A stretch of 64,000 bases of DNA from Melampsora larici-populina 98AG31 (lineage: Eukaryota; Basidiomycota; Pucciniomycetes; Pucciniales; Melampsoraceae), in NCBI RefSeq assembly GCF_000204055.1, contig NW_006768840.1, positions 223,012 to 287,011 on the forward strand. Direction: 5' to 3'. A program made the position numbers and the translations under genes. The stretch's first letter is position 1. Every line of letters starts with the position of its first letter. Positions 1-12,400 of the stretch are shown here, in pieces. Below the pieces are notes generated by a model. The model was not told where the DNA came from and did no database searches. It saw only the letters and a program-made list of their open reading frames with translations.

Positions 1-230
1 CTTTTTTGGGACATTAAAATCTTTTTTGTTAGTTGAAAGTCATACTCGTAACTCAAAAAGTATTTTTTGTGACTTGAAAATCATACTTGTAACTTGAAAA
101 TCATGTTGTCACTTGAATTTGTTTTGCATAAGTCAAAAACCACACTCATGACTTGAAAGATCTCTTTCATAAGTCAAAATCATACTTGTGAATTGGAAAC
201 CACACTCATAGCTCAAAAATGAATGTGTAG
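1..230. repeat. degenerate short tandem repeats
   Basis: The first 230 bases cycle through variants of 'acttgaaaatcatacttgta', a unit of about 20 bases with many substitutions. Related forms read 'agtcaaaaaccacactcatg'. The array is cut by the window edge, so its full length is unknown. No coding capacity is visible. Confidence 0.6.
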
Positions 231-3200
231 CTGCCGGAAATGTGGTGCCTACATTGTTTGAAGTCTGGGCAGGCGCTAGTTTTCTAGCGCCCACATCTCC
301 AATCCGCCAAAGCAGAGGTAGGCGCTAGTTCTCTGGTGCCTACATCAATATTTCAAGACATAGGCACCAAAATCCAACACCAAATAAATGGATTCAAAAA
401 TTAAGAATGGCCCTAAACTTGATGAAGATATTTGTTGGATGTGATTTGATTTGATTTCAAAACTTGGAATCAAAAGGGTGATATCTTATTTGAATTTATT
501 GATGAATGTTTCTGAAGTGTAATAAAGTTCTGGGTGAATCAATTCAGGTTGTCTTAAGGAGGGCAATGATGAGATGGTCATGATTGAAGTTGAGATACCT
601 GGCAGGTACTTGGAGTTGAAGTAACAGAAGATGGTTTTGAAAGAGCCATGGTAATATAAGAAATGGAGTTTGTTAGTGAGATATTTTGCCTCAGAGTGCG
701 CTGGCAGGCTAGGCTCTGCATAGCGCAGGGCAGGCGCAGGCAAATTGCGCTCCGCACACGCTTTTCAAGTGGAGCAGTTGCAGTGTTAGTCTTGATCCAA
801 TTTCACATTAAGTGATGAGATCATGCATATACCCACAAAGCAGAATGTAAGCTGTATACAAATCTTGTGCATAATTTCAACTTCAAGCTGCATTCATCAA
901 TGGTGCGGGCTGTAAGTGAATCATTTCAACATAATCTTTTAAATGTTCTGATACATAAAGACTGCATTGAGATTTGCGCTTTTTATTGTTTCATGATCTT
1001 GACAATGAGGTGAGAACCATTGATTTGATCAGCTATCTAAAATTCATTTTCTGATTGTCATCAATTTGGTAAGATCATACCATTCAAAGTTTCAAGTTGA
1101 GGACAATCAAAGAAATAACTTTGGCTGTGATTTTGAATGTAGGTCTATTTGAGTTTAGATTACTAAATACGTTTGGAAAATAATTGATTGTACAATAGAT
1201 AGATGTTTGGCAAGAATTTCAACATTGGTATAGCACATCACCTCATAGGAAACTTACTGGTTGGTTGAAACTTGGAACAGAAGATGACAATATATCTATG
1301 TATTTTAATAAAGAAAATCAGTGACTATGTGGTTAAAATCTCAAGACTTTTTGCAATACTAAGCCTTCTGACCTTTTATTTATGTGGTTTTTTCTGAGAA
1401 ACAAATCAATAATTTTTCAGCTGTGAAGTTACCAAATGTGTCTGATCAGATAGAAGTCACAACTTCCCAACTCAAATGACAATAAAATACATCTACTTGA
1501 TATACTTTACATGTGATTCTTTATTCTCAAGCTTTGCCCGACTCTAATGATCTACTAATGACAATGAAAATACATCAAAGCAAAGCAATCAGGAACTGAC
1601 TCCAAAGAACCAAAAGCAGAAGAGTTCAAAGGACAAAAAGAAATTTCTGCTGTTGATCTGTCCCAATCTTTTTTTCTGATCTTTTCAATGATAAGTCAAT
1701 AATTCATTTCATATTGTCAACAAATCTATGGCATAATACCAAGAACAAAGAATATAATTTATCATTTGATAAGTAGTGAATATATGTTTGCATCACAACC
1801 AAGGAGATGTGAACATACTGCATAAGTGACAGTCCAGAATTATTCTGTCACTACCACTCCACAAGGACTACGGCTTGCCAAGATGTTGAAGTGATCTCAC
1901 ATGTTTTGAGTATGGAATTGGGTAAGCGAAAAGACTGTGAACTTTATCAGCAGAAGAAGGAACACTTTAGCATTTGGACATACCTTTATGATTCATCAAG
2001 AAAAACAAAAGTCAATCAAGGTGGTTCTAGGTGCTGTCAAGCTTCTTTGCAATGTGTATGCTTGAGTATGGAGTCAGTGTTACATGAGATTTGAGAGTAA
2101 TGTGAGTTGAGGGGGACATGTAAACAGGGACATAGTGTGTCACTTGCTGTTGTCCAAGTGTCAAGGCAACTCCATATTGCACTACCAATTGAGCCTTTTG
2201 ATTTTTGATTAGTTCAATTTTTATCATTTGTATCACTAATGAAAATAGGTTGACTTGTTTTTATACATAAACATCAAAGTCTGTGATGTAATTTATCTAC
2301 AAAATGCATCTTCAATAAATTTTTCTATAAAAACAAAAAGATCAAAATGGAAAATTACTAAGTTTCTTTGATTGTCACATTTCATGATCTGATCTTTATA
2401 TGATTTGAAGATAAAAACATGAAGACACCCTTCACAGCAGTTTTGATTAGTATTGGTTGATGTATTCCCATCAATCAATATCACCCACATGGATCCATTA
2501 TGTTGTTTCCCTTCTATGAAGTCACACACCAATCCTTGGGCAGTCAATAAGGGTACTTTCAATTTGGGACCACAATTCTCCTATCTGCTATTTTGATATT
2601 TTATTAAACCACATCCAATGTTTAATTTACTGATCTAGTGAACAAATTTGAAACTGGTTCAAAGGATGAAAAGCAAAATATGAATAGAGTTTTTAACAAA
2701 TTTTGAGCAATAAGTCGACAAAAATAGATAAAAGAAACCAACTCTAATTAAGGCTCATTTAAGATCAACATGAGATGGTGAGTTTTGATCTTTCTCTTGA
2801 TATTTTTGGGCAAGCTATTGATATCAATGATTCCAAAAAACAACTGATTTAATGAGTCAAGATTTTCTTGATGAATTGAATTTCAATCTTGAATCAATCT
2901 TCTGAAGTCTTTGAAAGGAACTTAATGAGTGACACTTCTTATTTTGAGCCAAGCCGTACTTCTCCTTTCAAAATAAGAAGACCGAAGTCAATGTAATTTG
3001 AATGGTCATGGTATTGGTTTGATTTAATTAAATTTGAATTTTGTAAAGTTGACCACTTTCGAGTCCACAAGAGATTGATCTAGATAATTTCAAATATTAA
3101 TCGCTGGTCATTTAAATCAATGATTGAAATCAGATCCAGAATTCTGCAAGTTTGAAGGCTGTATAACAAAAGAAAATACTCAGGCCAGACAGACCTCAGG

Positions 3201-4477
3201 CTCAAAGCAGTTTGTAATCCCTTATACTATATATAGCTAAATCATTGACAATACTGGTCTGGGTTGTCTTCAGATCACCAATACGTTCAACTGAAGTACT
3301 GATACTTTTGAGGATGAAACAAGAAGAATGAGTGTTTTTTTAGAAATGTACTTGAAGAAAGATTGAACTCACATCTTAACCACCTGGTTCTAACTCAAGT
3401 ATTTTGATCATTGATCAACTCCAGTGCAATCCCAACAGCTTCCTACTCGGGTGATTCATACAGACTAAAACCTCGTTCAGATGATGGAAAATTAGCTCAA
3501 GAGGCTATCACTCAAACCAAATATGTTGATGCCAAGGACCTGAAATCTGCATCTGGCCATTATCAAGGATACAAAAGATGAAATTAGCTCGAAGTGTTGA
3601 GATGTGGTATAGATTTAATACTAACCTAGGTTGATAATCTTAATCTGAAGATCAAAATTCAATCGGGGCAACATTAAGCTCTATAATATATGTATGCAGG
3701 ATCGATTTGAATTCACAGAAATCCAATATCATCGAGTCATATGAAACAATGCAGTCGATCCAGTATTTCTTGTTGAAAATGACTTGTTTCAAGTTGAAAC
3801 TGAAGATTTATGCACAAATTGAAGAAGAATGATGTCAACGCACCTATCAAACAAACAGTTCCTTTGCTCGAGATTGAAGAACACTAATCAATGCAAACTA
3901 TGCACTCACTTGAAATGTATATCTGTTTGTACGCCAGGATAGGAGTTTTTGATCGGTCAAGGAAATCTGACCTGAATGGCATCTTGGCTTTAATTTCTCC
4001 CAAGCTGAAGGTAGGTATTGGATGGATAGTGAGATGATGACGATTATTTTCCAATCGTTTTGTGGCAAGGTAGCAACACGGCGGGTATATTCATCTCTAC
4101 AGCATGTGACTGCTTCAGACGACTAAGGAATCAACTCGCAGCCTGCCGTAGCAATCACAGAGGGATACCCAGCTATACACAGGCCTACATGTCAATTCCT
4201 TGCCTTTGAGAATTATGTGATGTCCGGCAAATATCAAGTGTGATTGGTGTAATCTAATGGATTCAAAAATAAGCAGCATGTCAATTTCAATTGGACGGCT
4301 ATGATGGCAAATGACTTACATACGAATTTTCAAGCAACTTGATTACTTCTTTGGCGTGGCAGCTGTGAGGATGTCAAGTTGAATAGGTGGGAATTGACCT
4401 GAAATTCAGTGGCAAGGCGACTTGAGCTGGCTTCCGGTGACATGAAAATACACTGGCTTCGAGTGTCTGAAACGGAC
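231..4477. other. A+T-rich spacer, no gene recognised
   Basis: This stretch is A+T-rich with only short, low-complexity open frames that resemble no family I know. Near its left end lies a small hairpin pair: GGCGCTAG (272-279) and CTAGCGCC (284-291) around a TTTT loop, followed by a second, imperfect copy at 318-343. These may be the remains of a fold-back element. Nothing else is supportable. Confidence 0.5.
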
Positions 4478-4837
4478 GGGTTTATAAGGAATGTGATATT
4501 GCCCGTTTGCTGTCTTTGGGGACCAGTGTATGTCTTATTTGCCGTGGGTTATAGGGTTTGAGGAGAGTAGCGGTGAGTATGAAAATTGTGGTGATGGATC
4601 ATGGTAGGTCGATTACGCATGTCACGGCTGGAATTATCACCGATTAACGTGGGATGCACAGCATTGCCGAAATTTGAATGTGTTTCCTTGTGTTTCCGAC
4701 AGGTTTTGTACTCTTGTCCAAAACTCGGTTGGCTGAGAAAATGGAGACTTCGGTGGATTTTGTCGAGTTTTGTTTTTGAACCGTTCCTGGGATTAATTGT
4801 TATGATATGATTCACTGACTTTTATACTCTTTCGTAG

Positions 4838-5272
4838 TTTGGTTCGCACTTCACACTGGTCATTTGGTCGCTTGTCTCGTTGGCCGGCTACTGCGTTGGT
4901 CAATTAACACCTAAATGCTGTAGTGATCCATATACTAGTTGTCATGTGCCTCCAGGAGAGATGTGGTGGTCAAATTTTGAAAATTGTACTGACACTCAAA
5001 GCTTCATAGCTTGTCAGGATAGAGAATGGATGAGTTATCATAGGGATTCGACTGGTTTTTACTCATGGGTACCTTCAAAGGGATTAGGATTACATTTTTG
5101 TACCACTACAGCTTGTCCAATGCCTGAAGAGTATTATTGTGGTGCTCCTTGGTCATCGGATGGCAGTTCTGCTTTTCAATCTAAGCTTCAAAGTCTTAAA
5201 ACTCCTTCGGGTCTTGGAAGAAGACCAACTGTTGCTTTTGTCTCAAAGATGCCTCCTTTATCTCAGGATTGA
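4838..5272 (+). CDS. probable secreted cysteine-rich protein (3' exon; start unresolved)
   Basis: The open frame runs from a good 3' splice site (CTGAC branch-like motif, pyrimidine tract, TAG at 4835-4837) to a TGA at 5270-5272, giving 144 residues. It begins with a hydrophobic stretch (FTLVIWSLVSLAGYC) that looks like the core of a signal peptide. Eight cysteines follow, in the contexts KCC, SCH, NC, ACQ, FC, AC and YC, which would allow four disulfides in a small secreted protein. No in-frame ATG lies before the hydrophobic core, so an upstream exon carrying the start is required. A TATA-like TTTATAAGG near 4480 suggests transcription starts around 4500, but no first exon with the right phase convinced me. 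I recognise no family. In a rust such a protein could be an effector, which is inference only. Codon use and lack of stops support a real exon. Confidence 0.5.
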   Translation, partial: FGSHFTLVIWSLVSLAGYCVGQLTPKCCSDPYTSCHVPPGEMWWSNFENCTDTQSFIACQDREWMSYHRDSTGFYSWVPSKGLGLHFCTTTACPMPEEYYCGAPWSSDGSSAFQSKLQSLKTPSGLGRRPTVAFVSKMPPLSQD

Positions 5273-6795
5273 ACTGCAATATTTGTCTCGATTATTTCTA
5301 TCTTTCTATTGATTTTCATCAAGTACATATCTCTCTCATCTGGATTGTATTGTTCTCCCATTCAAATCGCGTTCCTTTTTCTACAAGTCATTCATCATTA
5401 TCACACAGCCGGACCTCATTTTCCTCAAAAAAAGAGTCTTGCCCTCTTGCGTGTTGCAACGTGTGGTTCTTAAGGTGAATGGAGTGCTGTTTTAGATCAA
5501 TGCGGCGATGGGCGCCGCATTGTATATCTGGGAGCCTAGTACTCCTGTTAGGGGGTGATGTACACGTCAAAAAGGATGTTTTCATAAACACCTGCTGTCA
5601 ATGAGATCTCTGTGCACTTACCAGCTTCTAAGGAATTTGAAAGTTTGGATATAAGGGTTGATCTTCATTTTCTAACACACTGGAAATTGTTTATGAGCAA
5701 TTCACTTTTCAATAATATACAATATCTAGATCGGCTAATAGAATTTTTCTAATATTTCACATGTTTCACCAATCAACAGTAAAGAGAAAAATACATTACG
5801 AGGTTTATTTTCTATCTAAAAACCTGTTTGTGCCTATCTCACTTTTGACCAAGTCTTGATCTACCCCTTATAAGACTCTGTAGCAAGACTGAGTCTCTCA
5901 TACAAAGCACAAGGAAAATTAGGATGTTGATTGTAAATTGGTATTGATATAATTCCAGCTTGAAGATATAATCCACATCAATTCTTTGAGTAAAATTAAA
6001 GTTCATCATTAATTGCAGGATTTATGAAACTGGGAAGTTGGTGGGAATAATTAATGCGTAATAACATCCATCACTCTTGAGATATGTTTAGGATTTGTAA
6101 AAATATCAGTGCTGAAATGAGGTGATTAAATTTGGATTCAAAAACAGATAGTCATTTATTGAAAGCCAATGGATGTTCAGAAGAAATAAGACAAAAGTGA
6201 TGATTTAATAAGCTCAATTGTACCACAGTGTTTTCTTCAGTTTTCAATGATGATTGATTTCTATAAAACACTTGGTGCTGGACATAAAACAATGAATTGT
6301 AATTTCTCTTATTGAACATTTGATCTTTGGATTTCCTAGTACAACTTTTAATTGTACATTTATGTAGACAAATTTTCATCTTCTGGTTTGAATTCTTGTT
6401 GATTCAGTTGTGATCATGATCATCTTTTCCTTTTCATGATGGTGGAGGTGATTGATTTCAGATCTTTCACTGCACATGTAATGATCATCTTGTTTGATTG
6501 TGCCCTGTCCTATCCTACACAAATAAAAACATTACTTTATTTACTGAAAAATTTCAGCACCAAGGACTTACACTTACTTTAGCCCTTCCCAAAAACATCA
6601 TTTATTTTGTCTTCATGCTTAAATATTTGATCAAGTGCCATTGAATCTTAGTAAAACAGAGTTGGGTGGTTGGGGTTGATGGGTGGCAAAAAGACAAAAA
6701 GATCCTAATTGAACTGAATGGGATGGTTGTTGTATGCAGATGGTAAGGTGAATTGTAATGTCTTTGGCTTATTGATACCTGTGGTGATGATATTA
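5273..6795. other. intergenic, no gene recognised
   Basis: A+T-rich spacer between the secreted-protein exon and the Harbinger-like element. Short frames on both strands lack family similarity or splice structure, and I see no RNA gene. Confidence 0.5.
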
Positions 6796-6982
6796 GGGGT
6801 ATTCAAAACTCCAGAAATGTGTCCCAAAAGTGTCCAAAAATGTCATCCAGAAAGTTCTGGGAGACTCCAAGTTCAAACTTGGAACTATAGTTCCAAATAG
6901 ACCCAGGTTCAAAACTTTGTATATTTGTCTCGACACAACCATGCCCTTCCCCACCTAACCCCCCCTCATTCACTCATTTCAC

Positions 6983-8784
6983 ATGGCTGATCCACCTTCT
7001 TCCCACCATCTTTCTCGCACTTCATCAAACTCGTCGATTGCGGGTCAAGTCCCACCAATTCATCCCTATCCGTATACCTTTGTCTCACCCACCATCAACC
7101 TACATATCTCGCCAGTTCTCACCCCACATATCTCCCCAAATATCAACGCTCATATTTGGGGAATGATGCCTGTGACACCTTACCAACCATCAGTTCAAAC
7201 TCCAGCTATTCAAGAAACTCAACAAACTCAATCCGATACAGAGCCCAAGAAAAGAGCCCGAAAGAAGGGTGCTCCGAAGGCCAAGGCCAAGACCAACCAA
7301 CCATCGTCTCCTGCCCGTTCTCGAACCCAGTGGTGTGTAGACCTCAACAAGGATGGGAAGACTCCTTTGTGGCTCATAGTGGAATGGCTAACAACTCCTG
7401 TTGGTGATGGTTTTCGTCTTGACTGGTGGAGAACCAATGGAGGCACGATGAAGAAAGGCAAGATAGCTCAGGATGTTGCCAATTACCTCGCTGAAAATGG
7501 CTTTCCAAATATAAAACCTACCACAGTCGAGCAACAAGTACGTTGATCTTCTCCTTAACATATGTATACATATGTTCATTACATGTTTTTTTTCCTTAGA
7601 TCAGAGATCTCAAGAGAAGTTATCGCGATGGCCGAGACTTCCGCAAAGAAAGTGGCGAAGGTGCGAAGAAGAAACTCATGGAGGATGCACTTGCTGAGAA
7701 GGAGGCAAATGGGTATGCATCTGATAGCGAGGCATGGAAGGAGCGACTATCTTTGGTTGAAGATACATTTGAAGGTCAGTTTCTTTTTAAGTTTGTTTGT
7801 GTACTTAGAAATAAACCACTAATTTATATTCATTATTTTAAAGCAATACTCAAAAAGAAATGTCTATATTATGAAGAAATGGTCGACGCTTTCGGAAGGC
7901 GAAAGGCAAATTCACCGGACGACGTACAGGAATCTAATGTTTTGATCGATGTAGATGACATCTTACCCAATCAAAACACTATTGATTCACCGTTGACATA
8001 CAACAATAATCAACTCGAGGGCAACGACCGAGCTGATCAAATCAAAGCCAACAGTCAACCCGATGGTGATGATGAATCATCATTTGAACAACTCTTTCGT
8101 GGTATTGAGAGTCCCCTTTTGGAAGATTTAGAGGAAGGCGAAGATAAGCATGAAGGCTCCAATGACGTCGGCCTCAGTCAATCATCAACCTCAAGGGTTC
8201 ATAAATCAACTCATCCTAACAAGTCAACACCTCGTCATGCTTCCCCTCGAAAGAGCTCCAATGGATCTTTAGCTAGATCGACCAAAAGTGGAAATAGGAA
8301 ATCATTTCGAGTTAATTCAGGTCCTTCCTCTTCAATTTTAAGTAATCACTTACCATCTCGAGAAGAACGCGATGAGGAGTGGGACTTTAAAAAGAAGCAT
8401 ATGTTAGCCGAACAAGCAGCTCGACGGTCTGAAGTCACCTCGAACAACAAACTGACCGATGCAATCACAAAGTCTCTAAACCCAGAAACTAATGAGCACA
8501 CTCAATCGTTACAAGCACTCCAACTCAAAAGGGAAACTTTGCAATTTAATCAAGATGAGTTAGAATTTATGGAAAAGAACTTAGATGAAACAAAAGAACT
8601 CAAGAGGCGCCGGGAGAGACTCGAATTAGACAAAATAGAGAAAGAACTGGAGACTCATAAGAAGAAAGCGAAAATGGAAGACATTTCAATGCGAGGAAGA
8701 TTATACAAGGAATACATGGATAATTTCAATATGAGCTGGGCCGAAGCGAAGAAGACTGTTGATGAGATGCTAGAAGTAGATTAA
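6983..8784 (+). CDS. SANT/Myb-like DNA-binding partner protein of the Harbinger element
   Basis: Three exons, 6983-7537, 7600-7774 and 7844-8784, give 556 residues with clean phases (0, then 1). The N-terminus is Pro/Ser/Thr-rich, then basic (KKRARKKGAPKAKAK). A tryptophan-rich segment at about residues 115-175 (WLIVEWL, RLDWWR, VANYLAENGF) resembles the SANT/trihelix fold of Harbinger companion proteins. It is split by the first intron and runs on into a basic helix (IRDLKRSYRDGRDFRK). The C-terminal 150 residues are a charged coiled coil rich in Lys and Glu. In this superfamily the Myb-like protein binds the terminal repeats and helps bring the nuclease to the DNA; that role is taken from the family. 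The start is the first ATG in the frame. A non-mobile regulator is the less likely alternative. Confidence 0.75.
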
Positions 8785-8827
8785 ATTTTTAATCATGTTT
8801 CATGATTCAAAAAAAGTTTCATTTGTA

Positions 8828-9180
8828 TCTTTCCATTTTATCTTCTAAATTTTATGCGCAGATGTTGTATGCAAAGTTGATTTACTTGTGCTTTTGAAAA
8901 GAATCTTATGTGAAACTTGTGCTTTTGAAAAGACACTTTTGTGAGACAAACGAGTTCTCTTTCCATTTTGTCTTCTCAATTTTCTGCGCAGATGTTGTAT
9001 GCAAAGGTGATTAACTGGAGCTTTTGAGGTGCACATAAGATTCTTTTGAAAAGAATCTTATGTGAGAAAAACGAGTCCTTAGGTGAATAACTTGTGCTTT
9101 TGAAAAGACACTTTTGTGAGAACGATTCCATCTTTTTTGAGATAAACGAGATCAGAAGACTCATTCTCACTGTCTAACTC
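8828..9180. repeat. diverged direct repeats between the Harbinger genes
   Basis: A block containing 'gcgcagatgttgtatgcaaa' occurs at about 8828-8882 and again at 8959-9013. It is followed in both places by variants of 'cttgtgcttttgaaaaga' and 'aatcttatgtgag'. The unit spans roughly 130 bases. A second pair of related segments (near 9285-9345 and 9350-9410) shares 'cgaaatgagttta' and 'gaaacaatctttcaa'. These lie in the convergent intergenic space of the transposon. Confidence 0.55.
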
Positions 9181-9462
9181 TCTTATGCAACTTGTCTCAA
9201 CACAAAAAGATGTATTTTCATTTCTTTGAGTCATTTGGCAGCTGGAAACATAAAGGTAACATGACTAGAAAGTGCAGCGGGTGATGAATCGAAATGAGTT
9301 TATTCTTTGCTTTTTGAGCGGAAACAATCTTTCAAATCAAATCAGAGCGGCTTATCATTCGAAATGAGTTTAAATTTTTTTTTCGAGGGGAAACAATCTT
9401 TCAACAACAATCAGAATGTGAGCGAGAGGCAAAATACATGAGGGAGATGACACTTACCAACA

Positions 9463-10827
9463 TCATATGTCTTCTTCTTGCATAAGACGACAATAGTCTG
9501 TAAAGACTTGTCTGCGTAAAGAGTCGTCGTTGTCGGCCAAAACCGCGTTAGCTACCGCCGGTGTTTCTTCAGCATGATGTCGCTCGGCTTCACGGTCCGC
9601 TGCATCAGGAAGGCCATAAGAAAATGAAGTTGGATCCTCCTTCAACAGGAAGTTGTGAAGCAGACAACACGCCATCAAAAGGGCGTTTATCCGTTTCATT
9701 GAGCGTTTATCTCGTAAGATTAATCTACATTCCTTCAGCATCTGAAATCTTGCTTTGAGCATCCCGTTGACGTGCTCAATTACTGTTCTTGCCTCACTAA
9801 GTTCTTTGTTAAAAGAATTCTTGAGTCCGGGAAGATCGCAGGTGGAATTCTTTTTGAAAAGAGGAACCGTGTAATTGGACGCACTGTAGCCGGAGTCTGC
9901 GACTAAGTACTCACCCTCGCTGAAGTAACGAGTGGGGTGACACCAAAGCTATAGGGGCAGTCAGCTTCTATGTGTTGTGTAATGATTCTTAGAGGATTGA
10001 AAGAGACAGTCTTACTGAGGAAGTCCTGAGAACTTGCTGGTCATGAACGCTCCCGCACCATCCATGACGGGCAAAAGTGATTCGCCAGCGATGATCACAC
10101 ACTATCATCGAGTTCAGTCCGTAAAAATACTTCCGCGTCCAATAATCTTCTTTACAAAAGACTGGCCCAAAAGCTAAGGGAATCAGTGTCCCGTCAACAA
10201 AACCCACACACCCCTTCAAAACTGGGTGATCCTGAGCAATCTCGTTCCGGATTTCTGCACGCTCATCTCCGGATGGCCAGCTAAGATACTGAGGTTGTAA
10301 TTCAAGGATCGCCGCTATACTTCGCCAGGTGTAGTTTTCAACACTCCCGTCTACAATTTTTAAAAAACTCAATAAGAGCAAATAATGATGTTGTTTATGT
10401 AAAAGCACGGACCTGAAACACCTAATAAACGGCCTATGATTGAAACCTGTCCGCCGTTTCCCGAGAGACCCATATTTGCTAAAGCAACCAATAGTTGGAC
10501 TTCAACCTTTGTTTGAGGATTGCTAGAAGTGTTACGGAATACTTTGCTATTCTCAATCTTATGATACAGAGTAATGAAGTTGTCCTTTTTCATTCGTGCC
10601 TGAACATACCAACCAATCCGATGTTACCAAAGTTCCAAAAGAGCGTAAAGAAAAGGACACCTTACCACTTTTAAGAATAAGCCCTCTGGAGCGTTCATAA
10701 GACCATTGAAAATCTCATAACAATGGTCTCGATCACGGAGAGTTCGTGAAGTCAGATATCGCTGATTTTCAACCCGTTCCAGTTCGGCCAACCATACTTC
10801 AACCTCGCTCTTCTTCGATTCAAAGTC
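9463..10827 (-). CDS. Harbinger-type DDE nuclease (DDE_Tnp_4-like), 5' end unresolved
   Basis: Exons read 10827-10666, 10599-10413, 10350-10016 and 9948-9463, all with consistent phase, for about 389 residues. The nuclease core is clear: FVDGT supplies the first Asp, GSVHDQQVLRTS the second, and ARTVIEHVNGMLKARF the catalytic Glu. The usual ADSGY box (EYLVADSGYSASNY) precedes the last motif. The protein would cut and rejoin the element ends together with the partner protein. A TGA lies in frame just upstream at 10837-10839. I therefore start at a plausible 3' splice site (CTTCAG at 10828-10833), and the initiating exon is not identified; a disabling 5' mutation is possible. Otherwise no stop or frameshift is seen in the core. 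Confidence 0.8.
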
Positions 10828-11240
10828 CTGAAGTCGTCAGATTCTTCTACTTTTCAGCATGAGACCCAAAGTTAGACGAGTGGCTGGTGTAATTGGAAGT
10901 TACGGTAGTAACTGAGGCAGGAGGAGAACAGTTGATAACAATCTTGTGGTGCTTGAGGGATGAGTTGCTGATGAAAGAGGAAGTGTGTCATCTGCCGGGT
11001 GAGCGAGGAGGTGGTGTGATACCCCTTTCAGAACCTGTAGGACTTGGTGTCTGGCTGAGACTCGCGGCATCTTGAGACGTGAGGCACAGAGTACCTGGAA
11101 TCGAGGCTCAAGAGGTGCTTTCAAATATTCCCAGAAGTGTCCACAAGTGACATCCAAATTTGAACTTGGAGTGTCCCAGAACTTTCTGGATGACACTTTT
11201 GGACACTTTTGGGACACGTTTCTGGAGTTTTGAATACCCC

Positions 11241-12392
11241 TATTGATAAAGGTGTGAGTCAATGAATCTTGAAGTCAAAAATCAGTTCAACAGTGTGCAA
11301 TTGGGATGATATTGGCTCTAGGTTATTTATATCATTGGCAGAATAAATGATTCTGCTGTGCTTCTTTAATTTTTCAATCATACCTGGTGAATCACAATAT
11401 TGGGGTATATTTGGTTTGAGGATATCATAAGGTTTAATTGGAGTTGTACATAGATTCCTTTGAATGTCCAGGATCAATTTGAGAGATGGTTGATTTTATA
11501 ATTGATATATTTAGGGTCAGACTGATGTTTTAACTGTGGATCACCACATAGATTGTGTCATGATTTTTATAGTAACTTTATACAGACTATCAAAAGCTCC
11601 AATCTTAAAGTCAAATCACTGCAAAAATGATGCATTTCTCAAATGTAGAAAATAATTGAATTTGATGCACAAGATGATTAATAATGCAGAATTAATGCAG
11701 AAAAATGCAGACTTCATGCAGACTTCATGCATTTTTAATCATTTTGTAAATCAAATGTAATCATTTTTCATCTTTGAAGAATACATGATGTTTGCAGAAA
11801 ATGTAGCATTGATGGTGAGACTCTTTGAAAAAGGCCCAGATCATCTCAAATTAGTGTGCATATGTTGGGATCCACAAAGCTCAAGGGGATCAAAAGTCAG
11901 TCTGACTTGGTGGAGAGGATCCAATTGTTATGACTGGGCTGGGGATCTGGTACAAGGGGTCACGGTGGTCTGGAGGTCTCTAATCAGGGTGGTCTTGTTC
12001 CTATTGACAGATTGTCAGATGGAGAGAGGAAAAGGTACAATGTGGCTCTACAGTATAAGCTCTCTATCTGTGACATGTCTAGGTAGGCCTGTCATGAGTT
12101 ATTACACCAATAATGACAGGAAACAATTTTGATGAATCATTGTGGTGATAGTCAAGATCCAAAGACAAATCTACAGGTGATCAATTCAACCAATTTTAAT
12201 GAGATGGTTAATTCCATATGCAATAAAACACAAAACAAAAAAAAGACCCACTAGTCAGATTTGGAAGTTGCTAGATATGAACCCAACTGCAACAAGCATC
12301 TGTTTGAATTGAGCTCTCTTGTCTTTGAGATTGGTTAGACATGATAACAGCAATTGAATCATCTGAAGTAATAATTAGATAAAAAATCAGGT
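11241..12392. other. intergenic, no gene recognised
   Basis: Spacer between the Harbinger-like and hAT elements. A 115-residue frame near 11785-12132 has no family resemblance and no splice context. The stretch 11680-11745 has small direct repeats (variants of 'atgcagacttcatgcagac'). Confidence 0.45.
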
Positions 12393-12400
12393 ATATGAAT

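Larger units (their letters stand above)
6796..11240. mobile_element. PIF/Harbinger-type DNA transposon, about 4.4 kb, two genes
   Basis: Both ends carry an inverted repeat of about 88 bp (6796-6883 and 11153-11240), beginning GGGGTATTCAAAACTCCAGA, with about four mismatches. Inside each terminus is a small palindrome (CCAAGTT...AACTTGG). A TA dinucleotide flanks the unit on both sides; the 3-bp TTA/TAA duplication usual for this superfamily is not exact. The two genes converge: a SANT/Myb-like protein on plus and a DDE nuclease on minus. That gene pair is the hallmark of PIF/Harbinger elements. The near-identical ends suggest a fairly recent arrival. Confidence 0.85.

Noticed and set aside
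10900..11262. 120-residue minus-strand ORF as first exon of the Harbinger nuclease
   Set aside because: It runs into the terminal inverted repeat, and its end cannot be spliced in phase to the nuclease frame with a good donor.
11785..12132. 115-residue ORF
   Set aside because: Composition is spacer-like, there is no homology or conserved motif, and no neighbouring exon continues it.
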